NCBI GenBank assembly: GCA_009776625.1
Contig: WRNL01000013.1
Span: 13,791-19,281 of the forward strand
Length of the DNA stretch: 5,491 bases
From: Methanomassiliicoccaceae archaeon
GTDB lineage: Archaea > Thermoplasmatota > Thermoplasmata > Methanomassiliicoccales > Methanomethylophilaceae
Direction: 5' to 3'
The notes under the pieces were generated by a model that was not told where the DNA came from, ran no database searches, and worked only from the letters and a program-made list of their open reading frames with translations. Below, piece by piece: positions 1 through 4,660 of the stretch. The stretch's first letter is position 1. Each line of letters begins with the position of its first letter. The position numbers and the translations under genes were made by a program.

Positions 1-304
1 GGAGGTCATAGCCCTCGAGAGGCCGGTGCCCCTGAAGAGGTACAACAAGCGCGTGTCCCACAAGAAGGGGGTCGGGCCGGGGAGGTACCCCGTGAAGGCG
101 TCCAAGGCCGTGCTCGCGGTGATAGAGAGCGCCATGTCGAACGCCGAGTACAAGGGCCTCGACGTGTCCAGCATGGCGATCTCCACGATAACCGTCGCAA
201 GGGGCCAGACCACCCCCGGGCGCATGCCCAGGGCGCACGGCAGGGCCACCCAATGGAACCAGGAGACGGCCAACATAGAGGTAATAATAGAGGAGGTTGA
301 GTGA
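1..304 (+). CDS. rpl22: 50S ribosomal protein L22 (uL22), 3' part only
   Basis: This is the C-terminal 100 residues of large-subunit protein L22. L22 binds 23S rRNA, and its long beta-hairpin lines the peptide exit tunnel. The frame is open from base 2 (Glu-Val-Ile-Ala-Leu) to a TGA at 302-304, so the start lies outside the window. Archaeal L22 is usually about 150 residues, so roughly 50 are missing on the left. Recognisable family stretches are GPGRYPVKASKAVL, NAEYKGLD, and the hairpin and C-terminal segment RMPRAHGRATQWNQET followed by an acidic end (IEVIIEEVE). A GTG at 26 is an internal valine, because the family match continues upstream of it. The gene is followed immediately by S3, as in other archaeal S10-type clusters. 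Identification is by family pattern and gene order and is close to certain. Confidence 0.96.
   Translation, partial: EVIALERPVPLKRYNKRVSHKKGVGPGRYPVKASKAVLAVIESAMSNAEYKGLDVSSMAISTITVARGQTTPGRMPRAHGRATQWNQETANIEVIIEEVE
292..297 (+). promoter_or_regulatory. Shine-Dalgarno site that decides the S3 start
   Basis: GGAGGT lies inside the last codons of L22. It is 9 bases upstream of the ATG at 307 but only 3 bases upstream of the GTG at 301. The spacing favours ATG 307 as the S3 start. Confidence 0.7.
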
Positions 305-306
305 AT

Positions 307-1011
307 ATGGCGTCAGAAAGGAAGTTCGTCGCTGAGAACGTGCGCAGGGTCCTCCTCAAAGAGTACCTCATGAAGGAGGTCAGCCGCGCAGGCTTCGGCG
401 GCCTAGACATCCAGAGGACCCCCATGGGGACCCGCGTCATACTCACGACGGAGAGGCCCGGGCTGGTGATCGGCAGGAAGGGCCAGACGATCAAGAACCT
501 GACCATGGTCATCGACGAGAGGTACGGCTTCGTGAACCCGCAGATAGAGGTCCAGGAGGTCGAGAACGCGAGCCTCAACGCACAGATAATGGCCGAGAAG
601 CTCGCCTTCTCCCTCGAGAGGGGGTGGCATTTCCGCAGGGCGGGGCACTCCACCGTGCGCAGGGTCATGGACGCAGGGGCCAGGGGGTGCCACATCATCG
701 TGGCGGGGAAGCTCACCGGGCAGAGGCACAGGACGGAGAAGTTCAAAGAGGGGTACATAAAGTTCTGCGGCGAGCCCAGGGCGCTGTTCGTCGAGCGCGG
801 GTACGCCGTCGCTAAGCTGAAGATGGGCGTGATCGGGGTCACGGTCGAGATAATGAGGCCGGACTCGAAGCTCCCGGCGGACACGACGGTGCTCACCAAG
901 ACCGAGGCGGCGGCGAAGCTGCCCGACCTTTTCGGCCAGACGGCGGCGGCCGAGCCGCTCCCTGAGCCGGCCGAGCCGCCCCCCGAGGCTCCAGCTGAGG
1001 AGGCGGGCTGA
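307..1011 (+). CDS. rps3: 30S ribosomal protein S3 (uS3)
   Basis: S3 is a small-subunit head protein at the mRNA entry site. The product is 234 residues from ATG 307. The N-terminal half is a type II KH RNA-binding domain with the GxxG loop visible as VIGRKGQTI (about residues 54-62). The C-terminal S3 domain follows and includes HIIVAGKLTGQRHRTEKF and GYIKFCGEPRALF (about residues 129-162). The last 24 or so residues (about 211-234) form a low-complexity Ala/Pro/Glu tail that is probably disordered. An in-frame GTG at 301 overlaps the L22 stop and would add two residues. I prefer ATG 307 because GGAGGT sits 9 bases before it. The TGA at 1009-1011 shares one base with the L29 ATG, so the two genes are probably translationally coupled. 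Identification is very secure; only the start is open. Confidence 0.96.
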   Translation: MASERKFVAENVRRVLLKEYLMKEVSRAGFGGLDIQRTPMGTRVILTTERPGLVIGRKGQTIKNLTMVIDERYGFVNPQIEVQEVENASLNAQIMAEKLAFSLERGWHFRRAGHSTVRRVMDAGARGCHIIVAGKLTGQRHRTEKFKEGYIKFCGEPRALFVERGYAVAKLKMGVIGVTVEIMRPDSKLPADTTVLTKTEAAAKLPDLFGQTAAAEPLPEPAEPPPEAPAEEAG

Positions 1012-1214
1012 TGGCACTCCTGAAGACCGCCGACATAAGGGACATGAGCGCCGAGGAGCGGAACGAGAAGCTCAAGGAGCTCCGCAACGACCTCATGCAC
1101 GAGAGGGGCGTGTCGGCGATGGGAGGGGCGCCCTCCAATCCCGGCATCATCCGCGCGATAAGGACGAACATAGCACGCATACTGACCGTTCAGAACGAGG
1201 AGGAAAAGATCTGA
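1011..1214 (+). CDS. rpmC: 50S ribosomal protein L29 (uL29)
   Basis: L29 is a small helical protein near the exit of the large-subunit peptide tunnel, where it touches L23 and the docking site for nascent-chain factors. The product has 67 residues, normal for archaeal L29. Two helices are evident: a charged one around residues 12-33 (MSAEERNEKLKELRNDLMHE) and a second around 44-60 (PGIIRAIRTNIARILTV). They are joined by the archaeal-type loop RGVSAMGGAPSNPG. The ATG at 1011 overlaps the last base of the S3 stop (TGATG). A GGAGG at 999-1003 gives a 7-base spacer. The 3' end has the same TGATG overlap with the following SUI1 gene, so the three genes are tightly linked. There is nothing unusual in the protein. 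Confidence 0.95.
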   Translation: MALLKTADIRDMSAEERNEKLKELRNDLMHERGVSAMGGAPSNPGIIRAIRTNIARILTVQNEEEKI

Positions 1215-1513
1215 TGGCCGAGATATGCCCGGTTTGTGGACTGCCTAAGGAACTCTGCATGTGCGAGGAGATCGCACGCGAGCAACAGATGGTGAGGATA
1301 TCCGTGGACAGCAGGAGATACGGCAAGATGGTCACAGTGGTGGAGGGCATCGACGAGAACGACATAGACGTCGAGGACCTCGCAAAGCAGCTGAAGATAA
1401 AATGCGCCGCCGGAGGAGCGTACAAGGACGGGCGCATCGAGCTCCAGGGCGACCACAAGAAGAAAGTGAAGGCCGTGCTGGAGAACATGGGTTTCCGCAC
1501 AGAAGTGAGATAA
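1214..1513 (+). CDS. sui1: Translation initiation factor aIF1 (SUI1/eIF1 family) with N-terminal zinc-ribbon-like Cys cluster
   Basis: This is the archaeal homologue of eIF1. It binds the small subunit near the P site and helps reject wrong start codons or weakly paired initiation complexes. The product is 99 residues. Residues 1-20 carry four cysteines (C5, C8, C15, C17; pattern CPVC and CMC) that could hold a zinc ion. This short Cys-rich head is common in archaeal members. The SUI1 fold follows: RRYGKMVTVVEGID (about 34-47), AAGGAYKDGRIELQGDH (about 65-81) and a final helix, KVKAVLENMGF. ATG 1214 overlaps the L29 stop, with GAGGAGG at 1197-1203 ten bases upstream. The stop is TAA, the only non-TGA stop in the window. 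Its place between L29 and Rpp29 is the expected archaeal arrangement. The family call is secure; zinc binding is inferred from the cysteines. Confidence 0.95.
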   Translation: MAEICPVCGLPKELCMCEEIAREQQMVRISVDSRRYGKMVTVVEGIDENDIDVEDLAKQLKIKCAAGGAYKDGRIELQGDHKKKVKAVLENMGFRTEVR

Positions 1514-1519
1514 GATGAA

Positions 1520-1525
1520 GAGGAG
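1520..1525 (+). promoter_or_regulatory. Shine-Dalgarno site that decides the Rpp29 start
   Basis: GAGGAG ends 7 bases before the ATG at 1533. It lies downstream of the other candidate ATG at 1515, which has only a weak purine stretch before it. This favours ATG 1533. Confidence 0.6.
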
Positions 1526-1532
1526 CGATTTC

Positions 1533-1769
1533 ATGAGGACAGAATTCATAGGTCTGGAGGTGTCGGTGCTGTCCGCCCCCTACTCGGGCATATCCGGGAG
1601 GGTGGTGGACGAGACGAGGAACACGTTAACCGTATCGTCGGCCGGGGCCGAGAGGATGGTGCCGAAGCGCGGCAACGAGTTCAGGTTCATCCATGAGGGC
1701 GCGCCAATAGACATCAGAGGCACAGACATTCAACACCGGCCAGAGGACAGGATAAAAAAGGTCAGGTGA
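1533..1769 (+). CDS. rnp1: Ribonuclease P protein component 1 (Rpp29/Pop4 family)
   Basis: This is a protein subunit of archaeal RNase P, the ribonucleoprotein that cuts 5' leaders from precursor tRNAs. Rpp29 works as a pair with Rpp21 on the specificity side of the RNA. The product is 78 residues and consists of little more than the Sm-like beta-barrel core. Family hallmarks are EFIGLEVSVL near the start, GISGRVVDETRNTLTV (about 19-34), MVPKRGNEFRF (about 42-52) and the closing RPEDRIKK (about 69-76). An upstream in-frame ATG at 1515 would add MKRSDF. I favour 1533 because GAGGAG at 1520-1525 is ideally spaced for it, although 1515 begins just one base after the aIF1 stop. Both starts are plausible. 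The codons for Ile-Lys-Lys near the end form A AAA AAG, discussed separately. Identification is secure. Confidence 0.92.
   Translation: MRTEFIGLEVSVLSAPYSGISGRVVDETRNTLTVSSAGAERMVPKRGNEFRFIHEGAPIDIRGTDIQHRPEDRIKKVR
1754..1760 (+). other. In-phase A AAA AAG heptamer at the rnp1 end (possible -1 slippery site)
   Basis: The rnp1 codons read ATA-AAA-AAG, so the heptamer A|AAA|AAG is in the phase required for simultaneous -1 slippage (X XXY YYZ). After a slip, decoding would continue GGT-CAG-GTG-AGC-AAA-ATG, which is the S17 frame, with no stop in between. A purine-rich AGAGGA at 1742-1747 lies 6 bases upstream. I see no strong downstream stem. The sequence fact is certain; any function is speculative, and the motif may simply encode the conserved Ile-Lys-Lys. 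Confidence 0.25.
1764..1769 (+). promoter_or_regulatory. Shine-Dalgarno site overlapping the rnp1 stop; decides the S17 start
   Basis: AGGTGA contains the rnp1 TGA and the candidate GTG at 1766. It lies 5 bases before ATG 1775. Because that GTG is itself part of the ribosome-binding sequence, ATG 1775 is the better S17 start. Confidence 0.6.
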
Positions 1770-1774
1770 GCAAA

Positions 1775-2107
1775 ATGACAGCAAAAGCAAGAAACATCGG
1801 AATCGACGTGGCCCCCCCGGCCGCAGAATGCAACGACCCGAACTGCCCGTTCCACGGCAGCCTCCCGGTCAGAGGCCAGATCATAGACGGAGTGGTTGCG
1901 ACCGTCAAGATGAACAAGACGGTCGTAGTAGAACGCAACTATTTGAAATACCAGAAGAAGTACGAAAGGTACGAGAAGAGGTCCAACAGGTACTCCTCCC
2001 ACGCGTCCCCCTGCCTCGGGCTCAAAGCCGGGGACAGGGTTAGGATCATGGAGTGCCGCCCGATCTCCAAGACCGTGTCTTTCGTGGTGATAGAGAAGAA
2101 GGAGTGA
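1775..2107 (+). CDS. rps17: 30S ribosomal protein S17 (uS17)
   Basis: S17 is a primary 16S rRNA-binding protein of the small-subunit body with an OB-fold beta-barrel. The product is 110 residues from ATG 1775. It has the archaeal-style N-terminal extension RNIGIDVAPP and ECNDPNCPFHG (C19, C24, H27). The core follows: RGQIIDGVVATVKMNKTVVV (about 33-52), YLKYQKKYERYEKR (about 56-69) and GDRVRIMECRPISKT, ending in SFVVIEKKE. C80 and C94 are further cysteines. The C19/C24/H27 group looks metal-binding, but I cannot show that it binds zinc. An in-frame GTG at 1766 would add three residues but lies inside the likely Shine-Dalgarno sequence. A run of seven C at 1812-1818 is read in frame (Ala-Pro-Pro), and the protein shows no frameshift. 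The gene opens the spc-like part of the cluster. Confidence 0.95.
   Translation: MTAKARNIGIDVAPPAAECNDPNCPFHGSLPVRGQIIDGVVATVKMNKTVVVERNYLKYQKKYERYEKRSNRYSSHASPCLGLKAGDRVRIMECRPISKTVSFVVIEKKE
2101..2107 (+). promoter_or_regulatory. Shine-Dalgarno site overlapping the S17 stop (for L14)
   Basis: GGAGTGA contains the S17 TGA and lies 7 bases before ATG 2115. Ribosomes finishing S17 would stop over the L14 ribosome-binding site, which suggests termination-reinitiation coupling. Confidence 0.6.
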
Positions 2108-2114
2108 ATCTGAG

Positions 2115-2513
2115 ATGAAAGGGATCTCCGGGACACAGACGAGAGGGCTTCAGAACGGTTCGCGCATCGACGTGATCGACAACAGCGGCGCCAAGGTGAT
2201 CGAGATAATCACCGTCCCCAAGTACCACGGCGTCGCTAGGAGGGTGCCGTCGGCGGGGGTCGGCGACATGGTGATCGCGTCCGTCAAGAAAGGGACGCCC
2301 GCCATGAGGCGGCAGATAGTGTTCGCCGTCATAGTCCGCCAGAGGCGCCCCACTAGGCGCGCGGACGGCACCATGGTGTCGTTCGAGGACAACGCGGCGG
2401 TCATCGTGGGCGAGACCGGCGAGACGAAGGGCACGGACATAAAGGGCCCGGTTGCAAGGGAGGCCGCCGACAGGTGGCCACGTATCGCGGCGACCGCGAA
2501 CACCATAGTGTGA
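2115..2513 (+). CDS. rpl14: 50S ribosomal protein L14 (uL14)
   Basis: L14 is a large-subunit protein at the interface with the small subunit. It binds 23S rRNA and contacts 16S rRNA in an intersubunit bridge. It is 132 residues, the usual archaeal length. Visible family features are IDVIDNSGAKVIEII (about 18-32), GVGDMVIASVKKGTP (about 48-62), the basic loop VRQRRPTRRADGT (about 74-86), FEDNAAVIVGETGE (about 90-103) and the closing GTDIKGPVAREAADRWPRIA (about 106-125). ATG 2115 is 7 bases after the S17 stop and is preceded by GGAGTGA. No other in-frame start upstream fits as well. The sequence looks complete and ordinary. Confidence 0.96.
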   Translation: MKGISGTQTRGLQNGSRIDVIDNSGAKVIEIITVPKYHGVARRVPSAGVGDMVIASVKKGTPAMRRQIVFAVIVRQRRPTRRADGTMVSFEDNAAVIVGETGETKGTDIKGPVAREAADRWPRIAATANTIV

Positions 2514-2523
2514 GGCGAGAAGG

Positions 2524-2898
2524 ATGGCAAGCAGCAAAGCAAGGACACAGAGGAAGTCACAGGCCAACGCCCCCACCCACGTCAAGAGGAGGATGCTCTC
2601 GGCGCATCTCAGCGACGAGCTCCGCGGCCAGTACGGGGTGCGCACCGCCAGGGTGTGCAAGGGGGACACGGTGGCGGTCATACGCGGGGACGAGGACGTC
2701 CGCGGGACGGAGGGGAAGGTCCTGGAGATCTTCACCAACACCGGCCGCGTGTCCGTCGAGGGGATAACGATAAACCAGGCCGACGGCACCGCGACGGTGC
2801 GCCCGGTGCATGCGTCCAACCTGATCATAACCAAGCTCAACACGGAGGATCAGTGGAGGACGGACTCCCTATTGAGGAAGAAGGAGGCTAAAGGATGA
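2524..2898 (+). CDS. rpl24: 50S ribosomal protein L24 (uL24)
   Basis: L24 is one of the proteins that start large-subunit assembly and sits by the tunnel exit on 23S rRNA domain I. The product is 124 residues. The N-terminal archaeal/eukaryotic extension is recognisable as RTQRKSQANAPTHVKRRMLS (about 7-26) with the helix AHLSDELRGQYG. A KOW motif follows, KGDTVAVIRGDEDVRGTEGK (about 46-65), then RVSVEGITINQADGT (about 75-89) and HASNLIITKL. The C-terminus is basic and acidic (LLRKKEAKG). ATG 2524 follows the L14 stop by 10 bases, and the TGAGG at 2511-2515 supplies a modest Shine-Dalgarno sequence. The 3' end overlaps S4e by four bases (ATGA), implying coupled translation. Confidence 0.95.
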   Translation: MASSKARTQRKSQANAPTHVKRRMLSAHLSDELRGQYGVRTARVCKGDTVAVIRGDEDVRGTEGKVLEIFTNTGRVSVEGITINQADGTATVRPVHASNLIITKLNTEDQWRTDSLLRKKEAKG

Positions 2899-3602
2899 GC
2901 GACCATATGAAGAGATTAGCAGCGCCCCGGACATGGCCCCTTAAAAGGAAGGCGGCGGTCTGGGCGGCCAAACAGTCCCCCGGCGCGCACTCGATAGAGA
3001 GCAGCATGCCGGCATCGATGGTGCTGAGGGACATGATGGGCGTGTGCGACACGGCGAGGGAGGCGAAGAGGATAATAGGGAACCGCGACCTGTTCGTCGA
3101 CGGGACGGCGGTCAAGAACCCGAAGGCCCCCATCGGCCTCATGGACACAGTCACAGTGCCGAAGATGGGGCTCAGCTACCGCATGCTCCTGACCGACAAG
3201 GGGAAGCTCACGCTGGTCCCGATACCCGAGGACGAGGCGGGATGGAAGCTCTGCAGGGTCGAGGGCAAGACCAAGATCAGCGGGGGCAGGATCCAGCTCA
3301 ACCTCAGCGGGGGCAGGAACATCGTCCTCGACGGCAACATGTACGGCTCCGGGGACACCCTGAAGATCGACGTGGCCGACCAGAGGGTGGTGGGCAGCTA
3401 CCCGCTGGCGGACGGCGCGGCCGCGCTCATCGTCAGCGGGGCGCTCGCCGGGAAGGTCGAGACCGTGTCGGAGTGCGTGGTCGTGAGGGGCCCGGCCGAC
3501 AATGTGGTGAGGTTCAAGAGCGGGACCGAGACCGTCAAGAGGAACGTGTTCGTCATAGGCTCGTCGAAGCCGGAGATCAAGCTGCCGGAGGCGTCCGAAT
3601 GA
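2895..3602 (+). CDS. rps4e: 30S ribosomal protein S4e (eS4)
   Basis: S4e is a small-subunit protein present in archaea and eukaryotes but absent from bacteria, so it is one of the clearest domain markers here. The product is 235 residues. The N-terminal part has the family signature HMKRLAAPRTWPLKRKAAVW (about 4-23). An S4-like RNA-binding region follows with SMVLRDMMGVCDTAREAKRI and LFVDGTAVKNPKAPIGLMDTV (about 41-86). The central S4e domain (about 93-165) includes GGRIQLNLSGGRNIVLDG. A KOW-like segment lies near 172-190, and the usual end is TVKRNVFVIGSSKPEIKLP (about 213-231). ATG 2895 overlaps the L24 stop (ATGA), with GGAGG at 2883-2887 seven bases upstream. This supports 2895 over the internal ATG at 2907. 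The stop overlaps the L5 start by four bases. Confidence 0.96.
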   Translation: MSDHMKRLAAPRTWPLKRKAAVWAAKQSPGAHSIESSMPASMVLRDMMGVCDTAREAKRIIGNRDLFVDGTAVKNPKAPIGLMDTVTVPKMGLSYRMLLTDKGKLTLVPIPEDEAGWKLCRVEGKTKISGGRIQLNLSGGRNIVLDGNMYGSGDTLKIDVADQRVVGSYPLADGAAALIVSGALAGKVETVSECVVVRGPADNVVRFKSGTETVKRNVFVIGSSKPEIKLPEASE

Positions 3603-4108
3603 ACGCGATGAGAACTATCCGCGTGGACAAGGTGACCGTCAACATCGGTGTCGGCGAGGCGGGGGAGAGGCTCGCGAAGGCCCAGAAGGTGCTGGAGATG
3701 GTCACCGGCCAGAAGTCTGTGCAGACCATATCCAAGAGCGTGAACAGGGACCTCGGCATCCGCATCGGGATGCCGCTGGGGTGCAAGGTGACGCTCAGGG
3801 GGGAGCCGGCCGAGGCGTTCCTCCAGAGGGCGCTGCCCATAAGGGAGAGGAAGATCAACGAGTACTCCTTCGACAGGGAAGGGAACATGTCCTTCGGGAT
3901 ATCGGACTACACCGACTTCGAGGGGATGAAGTACGACCCTGAGATCGGGATATTCGGCATGGACATCAGCGTGGTGCTGAGGAGGGCCGGCAACAGGATC
4001 ACCAAGAGGTCGGCCGTCAGGCGGAGGATCCCGAAGGGGCACCGCGTCGACCGCTCCGAGGCGATCCAGTACATGAAGGACAACTACGAGGTAGAGGTGG
4101 TCGAATGA
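3599..4108 (+). CDS. rpl5: 50S ribosomal protein L5 (uL5)
   Basis: L5 binds 5S rRNA and helps build the central protuberance of the large subunit, where it contacts P-site tRNA and the small-subunit head. The product is 169 residues. Features are RVDKVTVNIGVGEAGERL (about 8-25), AQKVLEMVTGQKSVQTISK (about 28-46), the archaeal GIRIGMPLGCKVTLRG (about 53-68), LPIRERKINEYSFDREGN (about 79-96), FGISDYTDFEGMKYDPEIG and GMDISVVLRRAGNRITKR. The reading frame stays open far upstream inside S4e, but family similarity begins only here. The start is ATG 3599, which overlaps the S4e stop (ATGA) and has GGAGG at 3587-3591 with a 7-base spacer. ATG 3608 is a weaker alternative. The stop overlaps S14 by four bases. 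Confidence 0.96.
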   Translation: MNAMRTIRVDKVTVNIGVGEAGERLAKAQKVLEMVTGQKSVQTISKSVNRDLGIRIGMPLGCKVTLRGEPAEAFLQRALPIRERKINEYSFDREGNMSFGISDYTDFEGMKYDPEIGIFGMDISVVLRRAGNRITKRSAVRRRIPKGHRVDRSEAIQYMKDNYEVEVVE

Positions 4109-4251
4109 AGCCGAAGAAGCAGTACGGCAGGACGGTCGGGTGCACCAGGTGCGGACGCAGGAGGGGCATCATAAGGAGGTACAGGCTGCACCTCTGCCGC
4201 CAATGTTTCAGGGACATGGCCCCTGAGCTGGGGTTCAAGAAATATTCGTGA
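4105..4251 (+). CDS. rps14: 30S ribosomal protein S14 (uS14), zinc-binding type
   Basis: S14 is a small-subunit head protein that packs against S3 and S10-type proteins and helps shape the A-site region. The gene is very short (48 residues) and easily missed. Translation gives MKPKKQYGRTVGCTRCGRRR, then GIIRRYRLHLCRQCFRDMAP, then ELGFKKYS. Two CxxC pairs (C13/C16 and C31/C34) are spaced as in the zinc-binding form of S14. The basic linker and the C-terminal GFKKYS are family hallmarks. ATG 4105 overlaps the L5 stop (ATGA), with GAGGTG at 4094-4099 five bases upstream. It is slightly shorter than many archaeal S14 proteins because the N-terminal lead is brief. Position between L5 and S8 is canonical. 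Confidence 0.95.
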   Translation: MKPKKQYGRTVGCTRCGRRRGIIRRYRLHLCRQCFRDMAPELGFKKYS

Positions 4252-4255
4252 GGTG
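4250..4255 (+). promoter_or_regulatory. Shine-Dalgarno site overlapping the S14 stop (for S8)
   Basis: GAGGTG shares two bases with the S14 TGA and lies 6 bases before ATG 4262. This is another stop codon embedded in the next gene's ribosome-binding site. Confidence 0.6.
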
Positions 4256-4261
4256 TGAAGA

Positions 4262-4651
4262 ATGCAAAGCGATCCACTCAACGACGCGATGTGCGTCATG
4301 AAAAATGCGGCGACGGACGGGAAGAGAGAATGCACTATCCAGCCCTCATCGAAACTCATCGGCCGCGTGCTGAAGGTCATGCAGGACCACGGATACATCA
4401 ACCAGTTCGAGTACGTGGAGGACGGCAAGGCCGGCAAGTTCCGCGTCATGATGGAAGGGGCGATAAACAACTGCGGCGTGATCAAGCCGAGGTACTCGGT
4501 CAAGGCGAACGAGATAGAGAGGTTCGAGGCGAGGTACCTCCCCGCCCAGGACTTCGGCGTCCTGATCCTTACCACGACGGCGGGCGTCATAACCCAGGAC
4601 CGCGCCAAGGAGCTCGGCATAGGCGGGAAATTGTTAGCGTACATATATTGA
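4262..4651 (+). CDS. rps8: 30S ribosomal protein S8 (uS8)
   Basis: S8 is a primary binder of the central domain of 16S rRNA and is essential for small-subunit body assembly. The product is 129 residues, normal for archaea. The N-terminal domain starts with DPLNDAMCVMKNA (about 4-16), then SSKLIGRVLKVMQDHGYI (about 29-46) and FEYVEDGKAGKFRVMMEG (about 49-66). The C-terminal rRNA-binding part has NNCGVIKPRYSVK (about 69-81), RYLPAQDFGVLILTTTAGVI (about 91-110) and the family end GIGGKLLAYIY. ATG 4262 is 10 bases after the S14 stop. In bacteria S8 represses its own operon by binding mRNA that mimics its rRNA site. I did not find a recognisable mimic here, and such control is not established for this organism. 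Confidence 0.96.
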   Translation: MQSDPLNDAMCVMKNAATDGKRECTIQPSSKLIGRVLKVMQDHGYINQFEYVEDGKAGKFRVMMEGAINNCGVIKPRYSVKANEIERFEARYLPAQDFGVLILTTTAGVITQDRAKELGIGGKLLAYIY

Positions 4652-4654
4652 GGA
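4649..4654 (+). promoter_or_regulatory. Shine-Dalgarno site overlapping the S8 stop (for L6)
   Basis: TGAGGA starts with the S8 TGA and ends 6 bases before ATG 4661. The surrounding 60 bases (4621-4680) are about 37% GC, unusually low for this window, so the start region should be weakly structured. Confidence 0.6.
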
Positions 4655-4660
4655 ATAAAG

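Noticed and set aside
949..978. Direct repeat of GCCGAGCCG
   Set aside because: It is only 9 bases long and lies inside the low-complexity Ala/Pro/Glu coding tail of S3. It is not a mobile-element or CRISPR-type repeat.
6..1100. A 364-codon open frame on the minus strand across L22, S3 and L29
   Set aside because: It runs opposite three certain genes, has no recognisable family pattern, and is explained by GC-rich codon bias leaving few stops on the opposite strand.
1812..1818. Run of seven C in S17 as a possible sequencing error or frameshift
   Set aside because: The reading frame gives normal S17 residues on both sides of the run (IDVAPP then CNDPNCPFHG), so there is no sign of an indel.
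2046..2843. A 265-codon minus-strand open frame across L14 and L24
   Set aside because: It is a shadow of two certain genes with no family resemblance.
3044..3598. An upstream extension of the L5 frame through S4e (start near 3044)
   Set aside because: The added residues are Gly/Arg-rich out-of-frame S4e codons with no L5 similarity. ATG 3599 has its own GGAGG and the usual ATGA overlap.
4643..4649. ATATATT as a possible archaeal TATA box for an internal promoter
   Set aside because: Archaeal transcription would start about 25 bases downstream, inside L6 and past its ATG at 4661, and no BRE-like element is clear. The AT-rich patch fits an open ribosome-binding site better.
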